Assembly (NCBI GenBank): GCA_963733395.1
Contig: CAVTCZ010000012.1
Coordinates: 1 to 64,000 of the forward strand
Source: JADKAV01 sp963733395
Lineage (GTDB): Bacteria > Actinomycetota > Actinomycetes > S36-B12 > UBA10799
Direction of reading: 5' to 3'
Length of the DNA stretch: 64,000 nt
The notes under the pieces were generated by a model. The model worked only from the letters and a program-made list of their open reading frames with translations. It was not told where the DNA came from and searched no databases. Position numbers and translations under genes: made by a program. This document shows, piece by piece, positions 28,707-36,776 of this stretch. Within the stretch, counting starts at the first letter, position 1. Every line of letters begins with the position of its first letter.

Positions 28707-29956
28707 CCGATCTAGCCGGGATCGTCGGGGCCGACCACGTGCTCACCGATGAGGGCCTGCGACAGGGGTACGAGACCGATTGGACGGGCCGTTTCAGCGG
28801 CCCGTGTGAAGCTGTGGTGCGTCCCGCCGATGCCGCCCAGATCGCCGAGGTGCTGCGCTGGGCCGGCGACAATGGCCGGGCGGTGCTCGTCCAGGGCGGC
28901 AACACCGGCCTGGTGGGCGGGTCGGTGCCGGCGGTCGGCGACCGACCCGTGATCATCCTGTCCACGACCCGGCTGCGGCAGCCCTGCGAGGTGGTGGGGC
29001 GCAGCGCGGTGGTCGGTGCGGGCGTCACCCTCGGCGACGTGCAGCGACTGGCCGCCGAGCACGGCTTGGTCTACGGCGTCGACCTCGCAGCCCGCGACTC
29101 CGCCACGATCGGCGGCACGGTGGCCACCAACGCCGGGGGTATCCGGGTCTGCCGGTACGGCATGACCCGCTCGCAGGTCGAGGGCATCGAGGCGGTGTTG
29201 GCCGACGGCACGATCGTGCGCCGCATGAACGGCCTGGCCAAGGACAACACCGGCTTCGACCTCGCCGGGCTGCTGACCGGCAGCGAGGGCACGCTCGGCG
29301 TGATCACGGCGGTGCGGGTGCGGTTGCACGACCCGGCAGCGGAGTCGGTGGTGGCCGTCTTCGGCGTCGACTCGCTGGCCGACGCACTGGCGCACGCCCG
29401 CGCCCAGGGCGCAGGTCTGCAGGCGGCCGAAGTGGTGGACCAACGGGCGTGGGCGCAGGCCGGCGGCCCCGACCTGGGCGAGCACCCATGGGCGCTGCTA
29501 CTGGAGTCGGATCTCGAGACCGCGGAGATCCCCGACGAGGCGCTGGTGGCCACGGAAGGCCCGGACCGCGCCCGCCTGTGGCACTTCCGGGAGTCCCAGT
29601 CCGAGGTGGCCCAGCAGATGGGGGTCAAGCAGAAGGTCGACGTGGCGCTGCCGCTCGAGCGGCTCGACGAGTTCACCGCCGCCGTCTTCGCCGCGCACCC
29701 CTGCACGATCTTCGGCCATGTCGCGGACGGCTCGCTGCATGTGGAGCTCTTCGACACCGGCGAGGACGAAGTCCTGGACACCGTCGTCGCGATGGGTGGG
29801 GCGGTGTCGGCCGAGCACGGGGTCGGCCGGGTGAAGACCAAGGCCGTGGTCGATGACCGGGGCGAGGCCACGATCGCCGCGATGCGGGCCATCAAGGACG
29901 CCCTGGATCCCAACGGCGTGCTGAACCCGGGGGTCCTCTTCTCGGCGGCCCGGTGA
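28703..29956 (+). CDS. FAD-linked oxidase, D-lactate/glycolate dehydrogenase type (GlcD-like)
   Basis: Flavoprotein of 417 residues with the PCMH-type FAD-binding domain: VVRPADAAQIAEVLRWA, VLVQGGNTGLVGGSVP, ATIGGTVATNAGGIRVCRYG and LLTGSEGTLGVITAVRVRL. The C-terminal FAD-oxidase cap ends with VSAEHGVGRVKTKAV and LDPNGVLNPGVLF. It oxidises a 2-hydroxy acid such as D-lactate, D-2-hydroxyglutarate or glycolate; which one cannot be told. GTG 28703 overlaps the Fpg stop (GTGA) with GAGG upstream. The convergent larC-larB pair 1 kb away concerns the lactate racemase cofactor, so D-lactate is an attractive guess. Confidence 0.88.
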   Translation: MTDLAGIVGADHVLTDEGLRQGYETDWTGRFSGPCEAVVRPADAAQIAEVLRWAGDNGRAVLVQGGNTGLVGGSVPAVGDRPVIILSTTRLRQPCEVVGRSAVVGAGVTLGDVQRLAAEHGLVYGVDLAARDSATIGGTVATNAGGIRVCRYGMTRSQVEGIEAVLADGTIVRRMNGLAKDNTGFDLAGLLTGSEGTLGVITAVRVRLHDPAAESVVAVFGVDSLADALAHARAQGAGLQAAEVVDQRAWAQAGGPDLGEHPWALLLESDLETAEIPDEALVATEGPDRARLWHFRESQSEVAQQMGVKQKVDVALPLERLDEFTAAVFAAHPCTIFGHVADGSLHVELFDTGEDEVLDTVVAMGGAVSAEHGVGRVKTKAVVDDRGEATIAAMRAIKDALDPNGVLNPGVLFSAAR

Positions 29957-30744
29957 TGGCCGCCGGCGGGGGTCCGCTGGTGATCGCCCACCGGGGGTCC
30001 TCGCAGGTGCACCCGGAACACACCCTGGCGGCGTACGAGCAGGCCATCGCCGAGGGTGCGGACCTGTTGGAGTGCGATGTCCGGCTCACCGCCGACGGCC
30101 ATCTGGTGTGCGTGCACGACCGCCGCATCGACCGCACCTCCGACGGCCGGGGGGTGGTGTCGACGAAGACGCTGGACCAACTGCGGCGTTGGGACTTCGG
30201 CACCGGCACCGGACCGGCCTCCGTGCTGCGGCTCGAGGAGTTGGTGGAACTGGCACTCGGTGCGCCGCGGCCGGTCGGTCTGGCGATCGAGACCAAACAC
30301 CCCAACCGCTACGCCGGACTGGTGGAGCAACGGGTGGTGGAGATGCTGCGCGAGTTCGACCTGCTGCCGTCGCGGTTCGACCCGCAGAGCCGGGTGTACC
30401 TGATGTCCTTCGCGGAGCTGGCGCTGCGCCGGTGGCGCGAGATGGCCCCGGGCGCACCGTCGGTCTTCCTCATGGAGCGGGTCCCGTTGCGCTGCCGGAA
30501 GGGGTGGTTGCCGTTCTCGGCGCGGGCGGCGGGGCCGTCGCTGGAGATCCTGCGGGCGCACCCGGAATACGTGCGCCGCGTGCACCGGGCCGGCGGCAAG
30601 GTGTTCGTCTGGACGGTCGACGAGGTGGCCGATGTCCAGTTCTGCCGGGAGCTGGGTGTGGACGCCGTCATCAGCAACCGACCGGGGGTGCTGGTGGACC
30701 ATCTGAACTCGTCCGCGCCCGATGCGGCCGACACGAATCCGTAG
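29953..30744 (+). CDS. Glycerophosphodiester phosphodiesterase
   Basis: GDPD-family hydrolase (263 residues) that releases glycerol-3-phosphate from glycerophosphodiesters. Catalytic features are present: IAHRGSSQVHPEHTLAAYEQA (HRG and PE.T), LLECDVRLTADGHLVCVHD (ExD and the second His), IETKHPN, and VFVWTVDEVADVQFCRELGVDAVISNRP at the C-terminal end. No signal peptide, so cytoplasmic. GTG 29953 overlaps the preceding TGA by 4 bases (ATG 29956 also possible), the last of a three-gene plus-strand operon. Confidence 0.93.
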   Translation: MMAAGGGPLVIAHRGSSQVHPEHTLAAYEQAIAEGADLLECDVRLTADGHLVCVHDRRIDRTSDGRGVVSTKTLDQLRRWDFGTGTGPASVLRLEELVELALGAPRPVGLAIETKHPNRYAGLVEQRVVEMLREFDLLPSRFDPQSRVYLMSFAELALRRWREMAPGAPSVFLMERVPLRCRKGWLPFSARAAGPSLEILRAHPEYVRRVHRAGGKVFVWTVDEVADVQFCRELGVDAVISNRPGVLVDHLNSSAPDAADTNP

Positions 30745-30887
30745 GCATCCGTGACGCACTGGTCCCATATCGGTAGTCCGATTGGGTGAAGGATACGGAT
30801 AGCGCAGAATCCCCGGATGTGATTGACGACACACATATTGCCGTGGCGCTTGTATCCACGGGGTCCAAGTGCTAGTTTTTCAAGTGT

Positions 30888-30931
30888 TCGGACGTCACTG
30901 TCTCCCCCGTCGGTGGCGTCCGAGCCTTTTT
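30888..30931 (+). terminator. Intrinsic terminator of the fpg-oxidase-GDPD operon
   Basis: Stem TCGGACGTCAC (30888-30898) pairs with GTGGCGTCCGA (30913-30923, one T-G pair) around a 14-base loop, followed by GCCTTTTT. It is the only hairpin in the window with a proper T-run. A weak TTGTAT-N17-TAGTTT just upstream could make a short RNA, but this is speculative. Confidence 0.8.
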
Positions 30932-30944
30932 CCCTCCGGACCCC

Positions 30945-32110
30945 TCAGTCCTGGTCTCGCGCCCGTTCAGCCGCGTCTCTGAGCACCTCACGAATCGGTG
31001 AGCCCGTGCTCTGCGCCACCGCCCGGACGTCGCGGTACTCGGGCTGCAGCGTCACCACCTCGCCGTCGAGCCAACCGCGCTTGACCCGCACGGGTTGGCC
31101 CCCCACCTGGACCTCGACGAAATCCCGCTGCAGGCTCTCGCGGGCCACGTCGGTCAGGCGTACGCCCAAGGGTCGTGGTGTGCCGGAACAGACACGTGGT
31201 CACGGCTGTGACGGCCGTCGGCGGGGCCAGCGCCGTGAGCACCACCGCGGGCCGGCCGTGCTTCATGACCACGGGTGTGAGCCAGCCCTCCAACGCCCCG
31301 GCCGCCTTCGCCGCGTCGAGGACGTCGGGGTACAGCCGCGGGTCGAGGTCGTCGATGGTGGTCTCGACCAGGACCAGGTGCTCGGTGGTGGTGTCAGGTG
31401 TGTCCTGCCCGACCAGGATCCGCAGCACGTTCGCCTGACCGGGGGTGTCCCGGCCGCCCGCGCCGATCCCCACCTCGGCCACGGTCATGGTGGGCTGCGG
31501 CCCCCAGTCGGTGGCCAGGAACCGCAGCAGGGCGGCGCCGGTGGGGGTGCAGGCCTCGTGCGCGACCCGACCGGCGAACGTCGGCACCCCGCGCAGGAGT
31601 TCGACCACGGCCGGGCCGGGTACGGTCAGCGTCCCGTGCGCGGTGTCGACCGTGCCCGATCCGACACAGACCGCGGAGACACCGACGCGGCCCGGTGCGA
31701 GTTGTCGCCAGAGGCTCGTGACCGCCACGATGTCGGCGATCGCGTCCAGCGCCCCCACCTCATGGAAGTGGATGTCCCCGGTGGCGATGCCATGCACCGC
31801 AGCCTCTGCGACGGCCAGCAACCCGAAGACGTCGGCGGCCGCGTCGAACCCCGCCAGCGCCGGCTCGATCTGGGCCCACGTGCGTTGGGTGGTGGTGTCC
31901 CGGCACTCGACGACGGCGCGGGTGGCTGCGAAGCCGCCCCGGCGGGTGGGCTCGTGACGGATCGTGACTTGGCCGGGCGCATCCAACCGCTGCAGGACCG
32001 TGTCCACGTCCGCCTGTGCCGCGGGCAGGCCATCCGGGGCCAGTGCCAGCGAGTGCGCCCAGCAGCATGTCACCGCTGGCGCCGGCACCGGCGTCGATCC
32101 ACCAGGTCAT
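30945..32110 (-). CDS. larC: LarC: nickel insertion protein for the nickel-pincer nucleotide cofactor (frame breaks near 32060 and 31165)
   Basis: CTP-dependent cyclometallase that inserts Ni into pyridinium-3,5-bisthiocarboxylic acid mononucleotide, the lactate racemase cofactor. Seen: WWIDAGAGASGDMLLGAL at the start, IHFHEVGALDAIADIVAV, VPGPAVVELLRGVPTF, EACTPTGAALLRFLA, VLVETTIDDLDPRLYPDVLDA and VVMKHGRPAVVLTAL; the C-terminal domain ends RDVRAVAQSTGSPIREVLRDA. Two single-base breaks; the one near 31165 is an extra G in CTTGGGCGTACG. ATG 32110 overlaps the larB stop (ATGA). Length without the breaks is about 388 residues, normal for the family. Confidence 0.9.
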
Positions 32111-32781
32111 GGCCGGGCGTTCCGGGCGATACGGGAGGCATGCACCGCCGCCCCGAAACCGTTGTCGATGTTGACCACGGTCACCCCGGGGGCGCAGGAG
32201 TTGAGCATGGCCAGCAGTGCGGCGAGCCCGCCGAACGAGGCGCCGTAACCCACCGACGTCGGCACCGCCACGATCGGCACGCCGGTGAGGCCGCCGACGA
32301 CACTCGGCAGCGCACCCTCCATGCCGGCCACGACGATCAGGGCGTCCACTTCGTCGAGCCGCTCGCGCACTGCCAGCAGCCGGTGCAGCCCCGCGACCCC
32401 GACGTCGCTGATGGTCTCGGCCGACGCTCCGAACACGCGGGTGGTGGTGGCCGCCTCCGCAGCGACCGGAAGGTCCGACGTGCCGGCGCAGACCACCAGC
32501 ACGGTCCCGGACGCCTCGGGCAGCGGGCCGAGCACCGCGGTGCGACCCAACGGGTCGACCACCGTGCCGGGCAGTCGGGCCTGGAGGGCGTCGCCGGTGG
32601 GCCCGTCCACCCTGGTGGCGAGCACCGCCCGTTCGGGATGGGCGTCGTGCAGCGTGCGCATGATGTGCAGGGTCTGCTCGGGGGACTTGCCCTGCGCGAA
32701 CACCACCTCGGGGTCGCCGGTCCGGTGTGCGCGGTGGGTGTCCACCTTCGCGAAACCGAGGTCGACCAGGGGATCCTGCAT
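32107..32781 (-). CDS. larB: LarB: pyridinium-3,5-biscarboxylic acid mononucleotide synthase
   Basis: Carboxylates and hydrolyses nicotinic acid adenine dinucleotide, the first step of nickel-pincer nucleotide synthesis; related to the PurE AIR carboxylase fold. The 224-residue frame is intact. Diagnostic segments: VVFAQGKSPEQTLHIM, ATRVDGPTG, VLVVCAGTSDLPVAAEAATT, DALIVVAGMEGALPSVVGGL and VPIVAVPTSVGYGASFGGLAALLAMLNSCAPGV (part of the PurE-like core). ATG 32781; divergent from pheA with a 78-base gap. It forms an operon with larC. larE (sulfur insertion) and larA are not in the window. Confidence 0.93.
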   Translation of the reverse strand: MQDPLVDLGFAKVDTHRAHRTGDPEVVFAQGKSPEQTLHIMRTLHDAHPERAVLATRVDGPTGDALQARLPGTVVDPLGRTAVLGPLPEASGTVLVVCAGTSDLPVAAEAATTTRVFGASAETISDVGVAGLHRLLAVRERLDEVDALIVVAGMEGALPSVVGGLTGVPIVAVPTSVGYGASFGGLAALLAMLNSCAPGVTVVNIDNGFGAAVHASRIARNARP

Positions 32782-32859
32782 GCCCGCGACGATACACGCG
32801 CCCGGACGTCGTACCCGTTGCCCGAAAGCGCCATTGCGCCGGGTGCATACCCTCTAGGT

Positions 32860-33784
32860 GTGACACCCATCGGATACCTCGGCCCGGAGGGGACCTTCTC
32901 CCAGGCCGCGCTGCTGCAACTGCTGGAGGCACAACACCTGCAGGTGCCCACGTGCGCGTTCGGGTCGGTCACCTCCGCCCTGCAGGCGGTCCGCGACGGT
33001 GAGGCGCGTGCGGCGTTGGTCCCCATCGAGAACTCGGTGGAGGGATCGGTGCCCGGCGACGCTCGACGAATTGGCCAGCGGTGACCCGCTGATGATCGCC
33101 GCGGAGATCACGCTGCCGGTGCAGTTCCACCTGTGGGTGCGCCCGGGAACGGCGCTGGATGACATCAAGCGGATCACCACCCATCCCCACGCCCAGGCGC
33201 AGTGCCGCAAGTGGCTGCACGAGAACCTGCCCGAGGCGCAGGTGGTGCCGGCCATGTCGACGGCGTCGGCAGCCACGGCCGTGGCCGACGAGCACCATTT
33301 CGATGCTGCCATCTCCGCACCCTGGGCCGGCGGGCCGCTGGGCCTGGTGGCCGCCGCCGAACAGATCGCCGACAATCCCGATGCCACGACCCGGTTCGTC
33401 CTCGTCGAACCGCACGGCCGGCCGCCGGCCCCCACGGGTGCGGACAAGACGACCCTCGTGCTGTTCATGCGGCAGGACCATCCCGGGGCGCTGCTGGAGA
33501 TCCTGACCGAGTTCTCCGTGCGGGGGGTGAACCTCACGCGCATCGAGTCCCGGCCGACGAAGAAGGTGATGGGCGACTACTTCTTCACCGTCGACTGCGA
33601 GGGCCATGTCGACGACGCCCGGGTCGGCGAGGCACTCGCCGGCCTGCACCGGCTGTGCGCGCAGGTCCGGTTCCTCGGGTCCTACGCGCGCCACGACGGC
33701 AAGGCGCCGGTGATCCGGGCGGGGACGACCAACGCCGACTTCTCGGAGTCGGTGCAGTGGCTGGGCAGCATCCGGGGGCAGTGA
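32860..33784 (+). CDS. pheA: Prephenate dehydratase (frame break near 33057)
   Basis: Converts prephenate to phenylpyruvate in phenylalanine synthesis. Catalytic domain: IGYLGPEGTFSQAALLQLLE at the start, VPIENSVEGSVP, then TLDELASGDPLMIAAEITLPVQFHL, MSTASAATAVAD and TTRFVLVEP. A C-terminal ACT domain (KTTLVLFMRQDHPGALLEIL, GVNLTRIESRPTKK, YFFTVDCEGH) gives phenylalanine feedback. The break near 33057 is one extra G (CCCGGCGACG for CCCGCGACG). GTG 32860 is preceded 6 bases upstream by TACCCT and has no ribosome site, suggesting a leaderless mRNA. About 307 residues when corrected, as in other actinobacteria. Confidence 0.93.
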
Positions 33785-33822
33785 GCCGCGCCCGAGCGCC
33801 CGGTGCACTTGGTGACTGGATC

Positions 33823-33881
33823 GCGTCTCCAGCAGGTCCGTCGATGCGGTTGCGCCGTTTCCTCCTCAGCGCCACGATCGG
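33823..33881. repeat. 59-base direct repeat, left copy
   Basis: Matches 34955-35013 without gaps at about 50 of 59 positions, including a perfect 18-base core GATGCGGTTGCGCCGTTT. The two copies flank the DUF222 remnant. They may be leftovers of a duplicated gene of the 13E12/DUF222 type or ends of a decayed element. Confidence 0.75.
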
Positions 33882-34052
33882 ACTGCGAGTGCGTCCCTTC
33901 GAGCAACCACCTCCAGGCTGTGCCTGCGCCCAGCACGTCATCGATCACCAAGTGGCCGCCAGGCCATGCGGACTCTCACCAACGGCTGCCCCCAGCAGAC
34001 CGCCGGGGCCGGCAGCGGCACCGGCCGGGTACCCCCGGATCAAGCTGCCGCA

Positions 34053-34097
34053 GCAGATTGCGCAACCGGCGAATTCCTTGCCTGCGGCGCAATCTGC
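34053..34097. repeat. GCGCAAT-type palindromic intergenic repeat, single copy
   Basis: GCAGATTGCGC (34053-34063) and GCGCAATCTGC (34087-34097) form a perfect 11-base inverted repeat around a 23-base centre. The same arms occur in paired copies at 25.6 and 53.9 kb. Confidence 0.85.
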
Positions 34098-34132
34098 CCC
34101 TCGGGGCGACCGCCACACCGCCGGCACCCGGG

Positions 34133-34180
34133 AACTTGCGTCCGAATCCGGCCACCCATGGCCGGATTCGGACGCAAGTT
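34133..34180. repeat. Perfect 22-base hairpin with 4-base loop
   Basis: The left arm 34133-34154 (starting AACTTGCGTCCGAATC) is exactly complementary to the right arm 34159-34180, with loop CCCA. It lies in the gene-free tract downstream of pheA and could end that transcript, although there is no T-run. Confidence 0.9.
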
Positions 34181-34427
34181 TCCGGCCGGCCCCTGACGGC
34201 ATCCATCGGCCACTTCTCCTGGTCGGTGCTATGGCCGGTGGCCGGCCCGCCCGTCAACCGGGCCCGGAAGTCCCTATGTCGCCATCACGACCCCGGTCCA
34301 TGCGGCGGTCGCGGACCGTTGACCGCCAAGCCTGTCGCCGCGGGTTCTGTGCCTGTGCACAGGGTCGTCTCGACGCCGCCGGAAATGTCGTACCCCCTGT
34401 TTAGCGTGGTGGCTGTGGGAAGGGGGT

Positions 34428-34844
34428 GTGGTGGGGTTCTTCGAGGTGTCGCGGGGTGCGCAGCGGCGGGCGCGGATCCGGGCGAAGTTGCCCACCGAGC
34501 ACCCGGCGGTGTTGGACGCCATCGATGGGCTGCTCGATGGGCTGCCGGATCCGGAGCTGTTGTGCGCTGAGCAGCGGGCCGGGGCGTTGGCTGCGCTGGC
34601 GGCGATCGGTAACCGGCTGGACGCCTATCTGAGCGCGGTGGCCGGGGCCGCCGACAGCCACGGCGATTCCCGGGTCTTGGGGGCGGGGACGACCGGCACG
34701 CTGGTGGCCGCGGCGACCGGGTCGACGGTGGCGGCCGGGTCGGCGATCGTGGCCACCGCCCGGGAGCTGGCGGCACTCACCACAGACGGCATCCCCACCA
34801 TCACCGCGCAACCGAGGACCGCACCACGCCCCGCCACCGGCTGA
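34428..34844 (+). pseudogene. Truncated DUF222 (13E12-type) protein
   Basis: The 138-residue frame has the N-terminal pattern of DUF222 proteins of the HNH-endonuclease/13E12 repeat family: AVLDAIDGLLDGLPDPELL, EQRAGALAALAAIGNRLDAYLSAVAGAAD and an Ala-rich ATARELAAL stretch. It then stops in unrelated sequence (PTITAQPRTAPRPATG), with no HNH domain (full members have 400 or more residues). Flanked by a 59-base direct repeat. GTG 34428 (V-G-F-F) is the first start. Probably a dead fragment; a short functional protein cannot be excluded. Confidence 0.6.
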
Positions 34845-35145
34845 ACGCCGGAGCGCCGGGGACCGCAACTCTGGGCACCTGGCGCTGCACCACCGGCCGG
34901 GACCACCGGCCGGAGGAGCCGCGATCGCCACCCCGGCCCACCAACGGTGAATACGCGTCTCCAACAGCCCCATGGATGCGGTTGCGCCGTTTGATCCCCA
35001 GCCCCACGATCGGGGCTGGGGCGGGCCAACGGGCCCGGCTCCACGGCGGGCCTCCGGTTTCCCCCGGCCCGCGCCTCACATGCGGGCACGCCGGCGCCTG
35101 GCGAGCGTGCGAACGACTCTGAGTCGGAATCGTGGTGGAACCGGA
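34845..35145. other. Gene-free gap with right copy of the 59-base repeat
   Basis: About 300 bases without a supported gene. The right repeat copy is at 34955-35013; next to it CCCCAGCCCC / GGGGCTGGGG (34996-35020) forms a short GC-rich inverted repeat. Confidence 0.6.
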
Positions 35146-35198
35146 ACACCCTCAGAACTGGGGGATCGTGGGGTGCTGCTGCCCAGTTCTGAGGGTGT
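35146..35198 (-). terminator. 17-base perfect hairpin after the NlpC/P60 gene
   Basis: ACACCCTCAGAACTGGG (35146-35162) and its exact complement CCCAGTTCTGAGGGTGT (35182-35198) enclose 19 bases, starting 5 bases past the stop of the minus-strand NlpC/P60 gene. No T-run, as is usual in actinobacteria. Confidence 0.75.
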
Positions 35199-35203
35199 GG
35201 TGC

Positions 35204-35815
35204 TCAGCCCTCGATGATCCGCCCGGCGCCGGCGAAGCGGCCGCGCCAGTAGCCGTTGTTCACGCTGTCGATGCGCACGTCGGTGCGGGGGTTGGTCGCA
35301 TGGACCATCTTGCCCTTGCCGATGTACATGGCCACGTGCTGCGAGCCGCCGGGACCGAAGAAGAGCAGGTCGCCGGGCTTCATGCGCTTCTTGCCGACGC
35401 GGCGGGCCTTGTTCATCTGGGCGCCGGAGTAGTGCGGCAGGTACTTGCCGGTGGCCTGCTTGTAGACGTACTGGGTGAAGCCGGAGCAGTCGAAGCGGTT
35501 CGGGCCCGCGGCACCGGCCACGTACTGCTCGCCCCGCTGGTTCAGGGCCACCCGGACCAGCGAGGAGCGGGACCGGTTGGCGCGCTGCTTCTGGCGCTGG
35601 CGCTTCTCACGCTGCTTCTTGGCCTTGATCTGCTTCTTGGTCAACTTCGGCTTGGTCGGGGCCGGCGCGCTCTGTGGGACCACGGAGGTCACCACGGGCT
35701 CGTCGACGGCCTGTACGGCGGTGGCGGTGATCAAGGGAAGACCACCGGCGAGAACGGCACCGGCGGTGAGGGCGGCGGCCGTGCGGGCACGGTTCTTCTG
35801 CGCAACTGGGCGCAT
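35204..35815 (-). CDS. Secreted NlpC/P60 cell-wall endopeptidase
   Basis: A 203-residue secreted C40 peptidase that cuts peptidoglycan peptide stems. Signal peptide (residues about 10-35, ending AVQA-VD), a Lys/Arg/Gln-rich linker (KKQIKAKKQREKRQRQKQR) and a C-terminal NlpC/P60 domain with catalytic Cys in NRFDCSGFTQYVYKQ, His in GSQHVAMYIGKGKM and the third polar residue in MVHATNP. ATG 35815 has an AGGAGA site with 7-base spacing. A ydaO-type riboswitch precedes it and two CRP-like sites lie further upstream, a control scheme known for actinobacterial cell-wall hydrolases. Confidence 0.95.
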   Translation of the reverse strand: MRPVAQKNRARTAAALTAGAVLAGGLPLITATAVQAVDEPVVTSVVPQSAPAPTKPKLTKKQIKAKKQREKRQRQKQRANRSRSSLVRVALNQRGEQYVAGAAGPNRFDCSGFTQYVYKQATGKYLPHYSGAQMNKARRVGKKRMKPGDLLFFGPGGSQHVAMYIGKGKMVHATNPRTDVRIDSVNNGYWRGRFAGAGRIIEG

Positions 35816-35833
35816 GTGTATCTCTCCTTCTCA

Positions 35834-35950
35834 TTCCGCCTACCGGGTTAGCTGCCGGGCTCGGGCAGAGAAGTGCCCTACCGCGTGTGCGGATTCGCCC
35901 CAATTACCTGGGTCCCCGGTGCATCTACGTGATGCTTCGGCGGTGCCCGG
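35834..35950 (-). promoter_or_regulatory. ydaO/yuaA c-di-AMP riboswitch
   Basis: The minus-strand leader of the NlpC/P60 gene carries the conserved blocks of this riboswitch in order: ACCGGGGACCCAGG, then GGGGCGAATCCG, then GCCCGAGCCCGGCAGCTAAC and CCGGTAGGCGG directly before the ribosome site. CCGCC near 35943 can pair with GGCGG near 35838 to close the aptamer (P1). In this class, c-di-AMP binding switches expression of cell-wall hydrolase and K+ transport genes off. The aptamer borders are approximate. Confidence 0.92.
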
Positions 35951-36027
35951 TCGTCGGATGGTCCGACGGGTTGTTCCCGGGCGTCGCTTCACGACGGTAC
36001 CCCGCATTCGCGGCCTGTGAAACCAAC

Positions 36028-36063
36028 TGTGAACGACCTCACTGGGCTGTGAGTTGGCTCACA
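36028..36063 (-). promoter_or_regulatory. Two CRP/GlxR-like sites upstream of the riboswitch
   Basis: TGTGA-N6-TCACA is perfect at 36048-36063, and TGTGA-N6-TCACT at 36028-36043 differs in one base. Their centres are 20 bases apart, two helical turns. Consensus CRP-family sites commonly control actinobacterial cell-wall hydrolase (rpf/NlpC) genes. The first overlaps the 3' end of the HAD gene. Confidence 0.7.
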
Positions 36064-36776
36064 ACGACCCGTGCGCCGCCAATTCCTCGAGCAACTGCGC
36101 CACCCCGTCGTCGTCGGGTCCGGGCAGCACCCGGTCGGTGACCTCGCGCAGCCACGGGTGTCCTGTGGCCACGGTCATGGGGATGTCGGCACCGCGCAGC
36201 ATGGACTCGTCGTTGGGCATGTCGCCGATCGCGATCAGGGTGTGCTCCGGGCCAGCGCTGCTCGCGCAACCGCTGGACGGCGTTGGCCTTCGTGACTCCG
36301 CCCGGCCCCATCTCGATGAGCAAGTGGCTGTGGGTGGAGTGCGTGGGTTCGACGAGGTGCCCCGCGGCGGCGCGCACCTCCTGCAGGACGGTGTCCGCGT
36401 GGCGCTGGTCGACATCCGGCAGGACCGCCAGCAGTTTCAGGGTGTGTCCGCGCCAGGTCTCCGACCGGAAGACGAAGTCCGTGCGCTGCTGCAGCAGGAC
36501 CTCCCGCACCTCTTCGGCCACCTCCTCGGGGATGGCCTCGACATGCAGGGCCTGGTCGCCGTGCAGGGTCAGGGCGCCGTTCGCGCACACGGTGATGGGG
36601 CGGTAGCCGGTGGTTTCGTAGACCGCGGCCAGCCAGCGCGGTGGGCGCCCGGTCGCGTACACGACCTCGACCCCGGCAGCCGCGGCCGAGACCAGCGCCG
36701 CGCGGGTGCGCTCCGACACCGTGAAGTCCCGGCGCAGCAGCGTGCCGTCCAGATCGGTGGCGACCAGGAACGGCAT
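36059..36776 (-). CDS. HAD-IIB (Cof-type) phosphatase (frame break near 36250)
   Basis: Haloacid-dehalogenase superfamily phosphatase of about 238 residues. Motif I is FLVATDLDGTLLRRDFTV, motif II VVYATGRPPRW, and the C2 cap follows. The Lys of motif III is in GVTKANAVQRL and motif IV in LIAIGDMPNDESMLRGADIPMTVATGHPW. The break near 36250 is an extra C (TGGCCCGGAG for TGGCCGGAG). ATG 36776 overlaps the serS stop by one base (TGATG). Substrates of Cof-type enzymes are sugar phosphates or flavin/PLP precursors; the specific one is unknown. Confidence 0.88.

Larger units (their letters stand above)
33785..34427. other. Gene-free tract with palindromes and one arm of a direct repeat
   Basis: No believable gene in about 640 bases. 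It holds a 59-base direct repeat copy (33823-33881), a GCGCAAT-type palindrome (34053-34097) and a 22-base perfect hairpin (34133-34180), each listed separately. Together with the DUF222 remnant it looks like degraded, repeat-rich DNA. Confidence 0.7.

Noticed and set aside
29071..30834. 587-codon open frame on the minus strand
   Set aside because: It lies opposite the FAD-linked oxidase and GDPD genes, both with clear motifs; its own translation has no recognisable domain.
30840..30935. 6C-type small RNA
   Set aside because: The loop has only five C and there is a single hairpin; the structure fits a simple terminator of the upstream operon.
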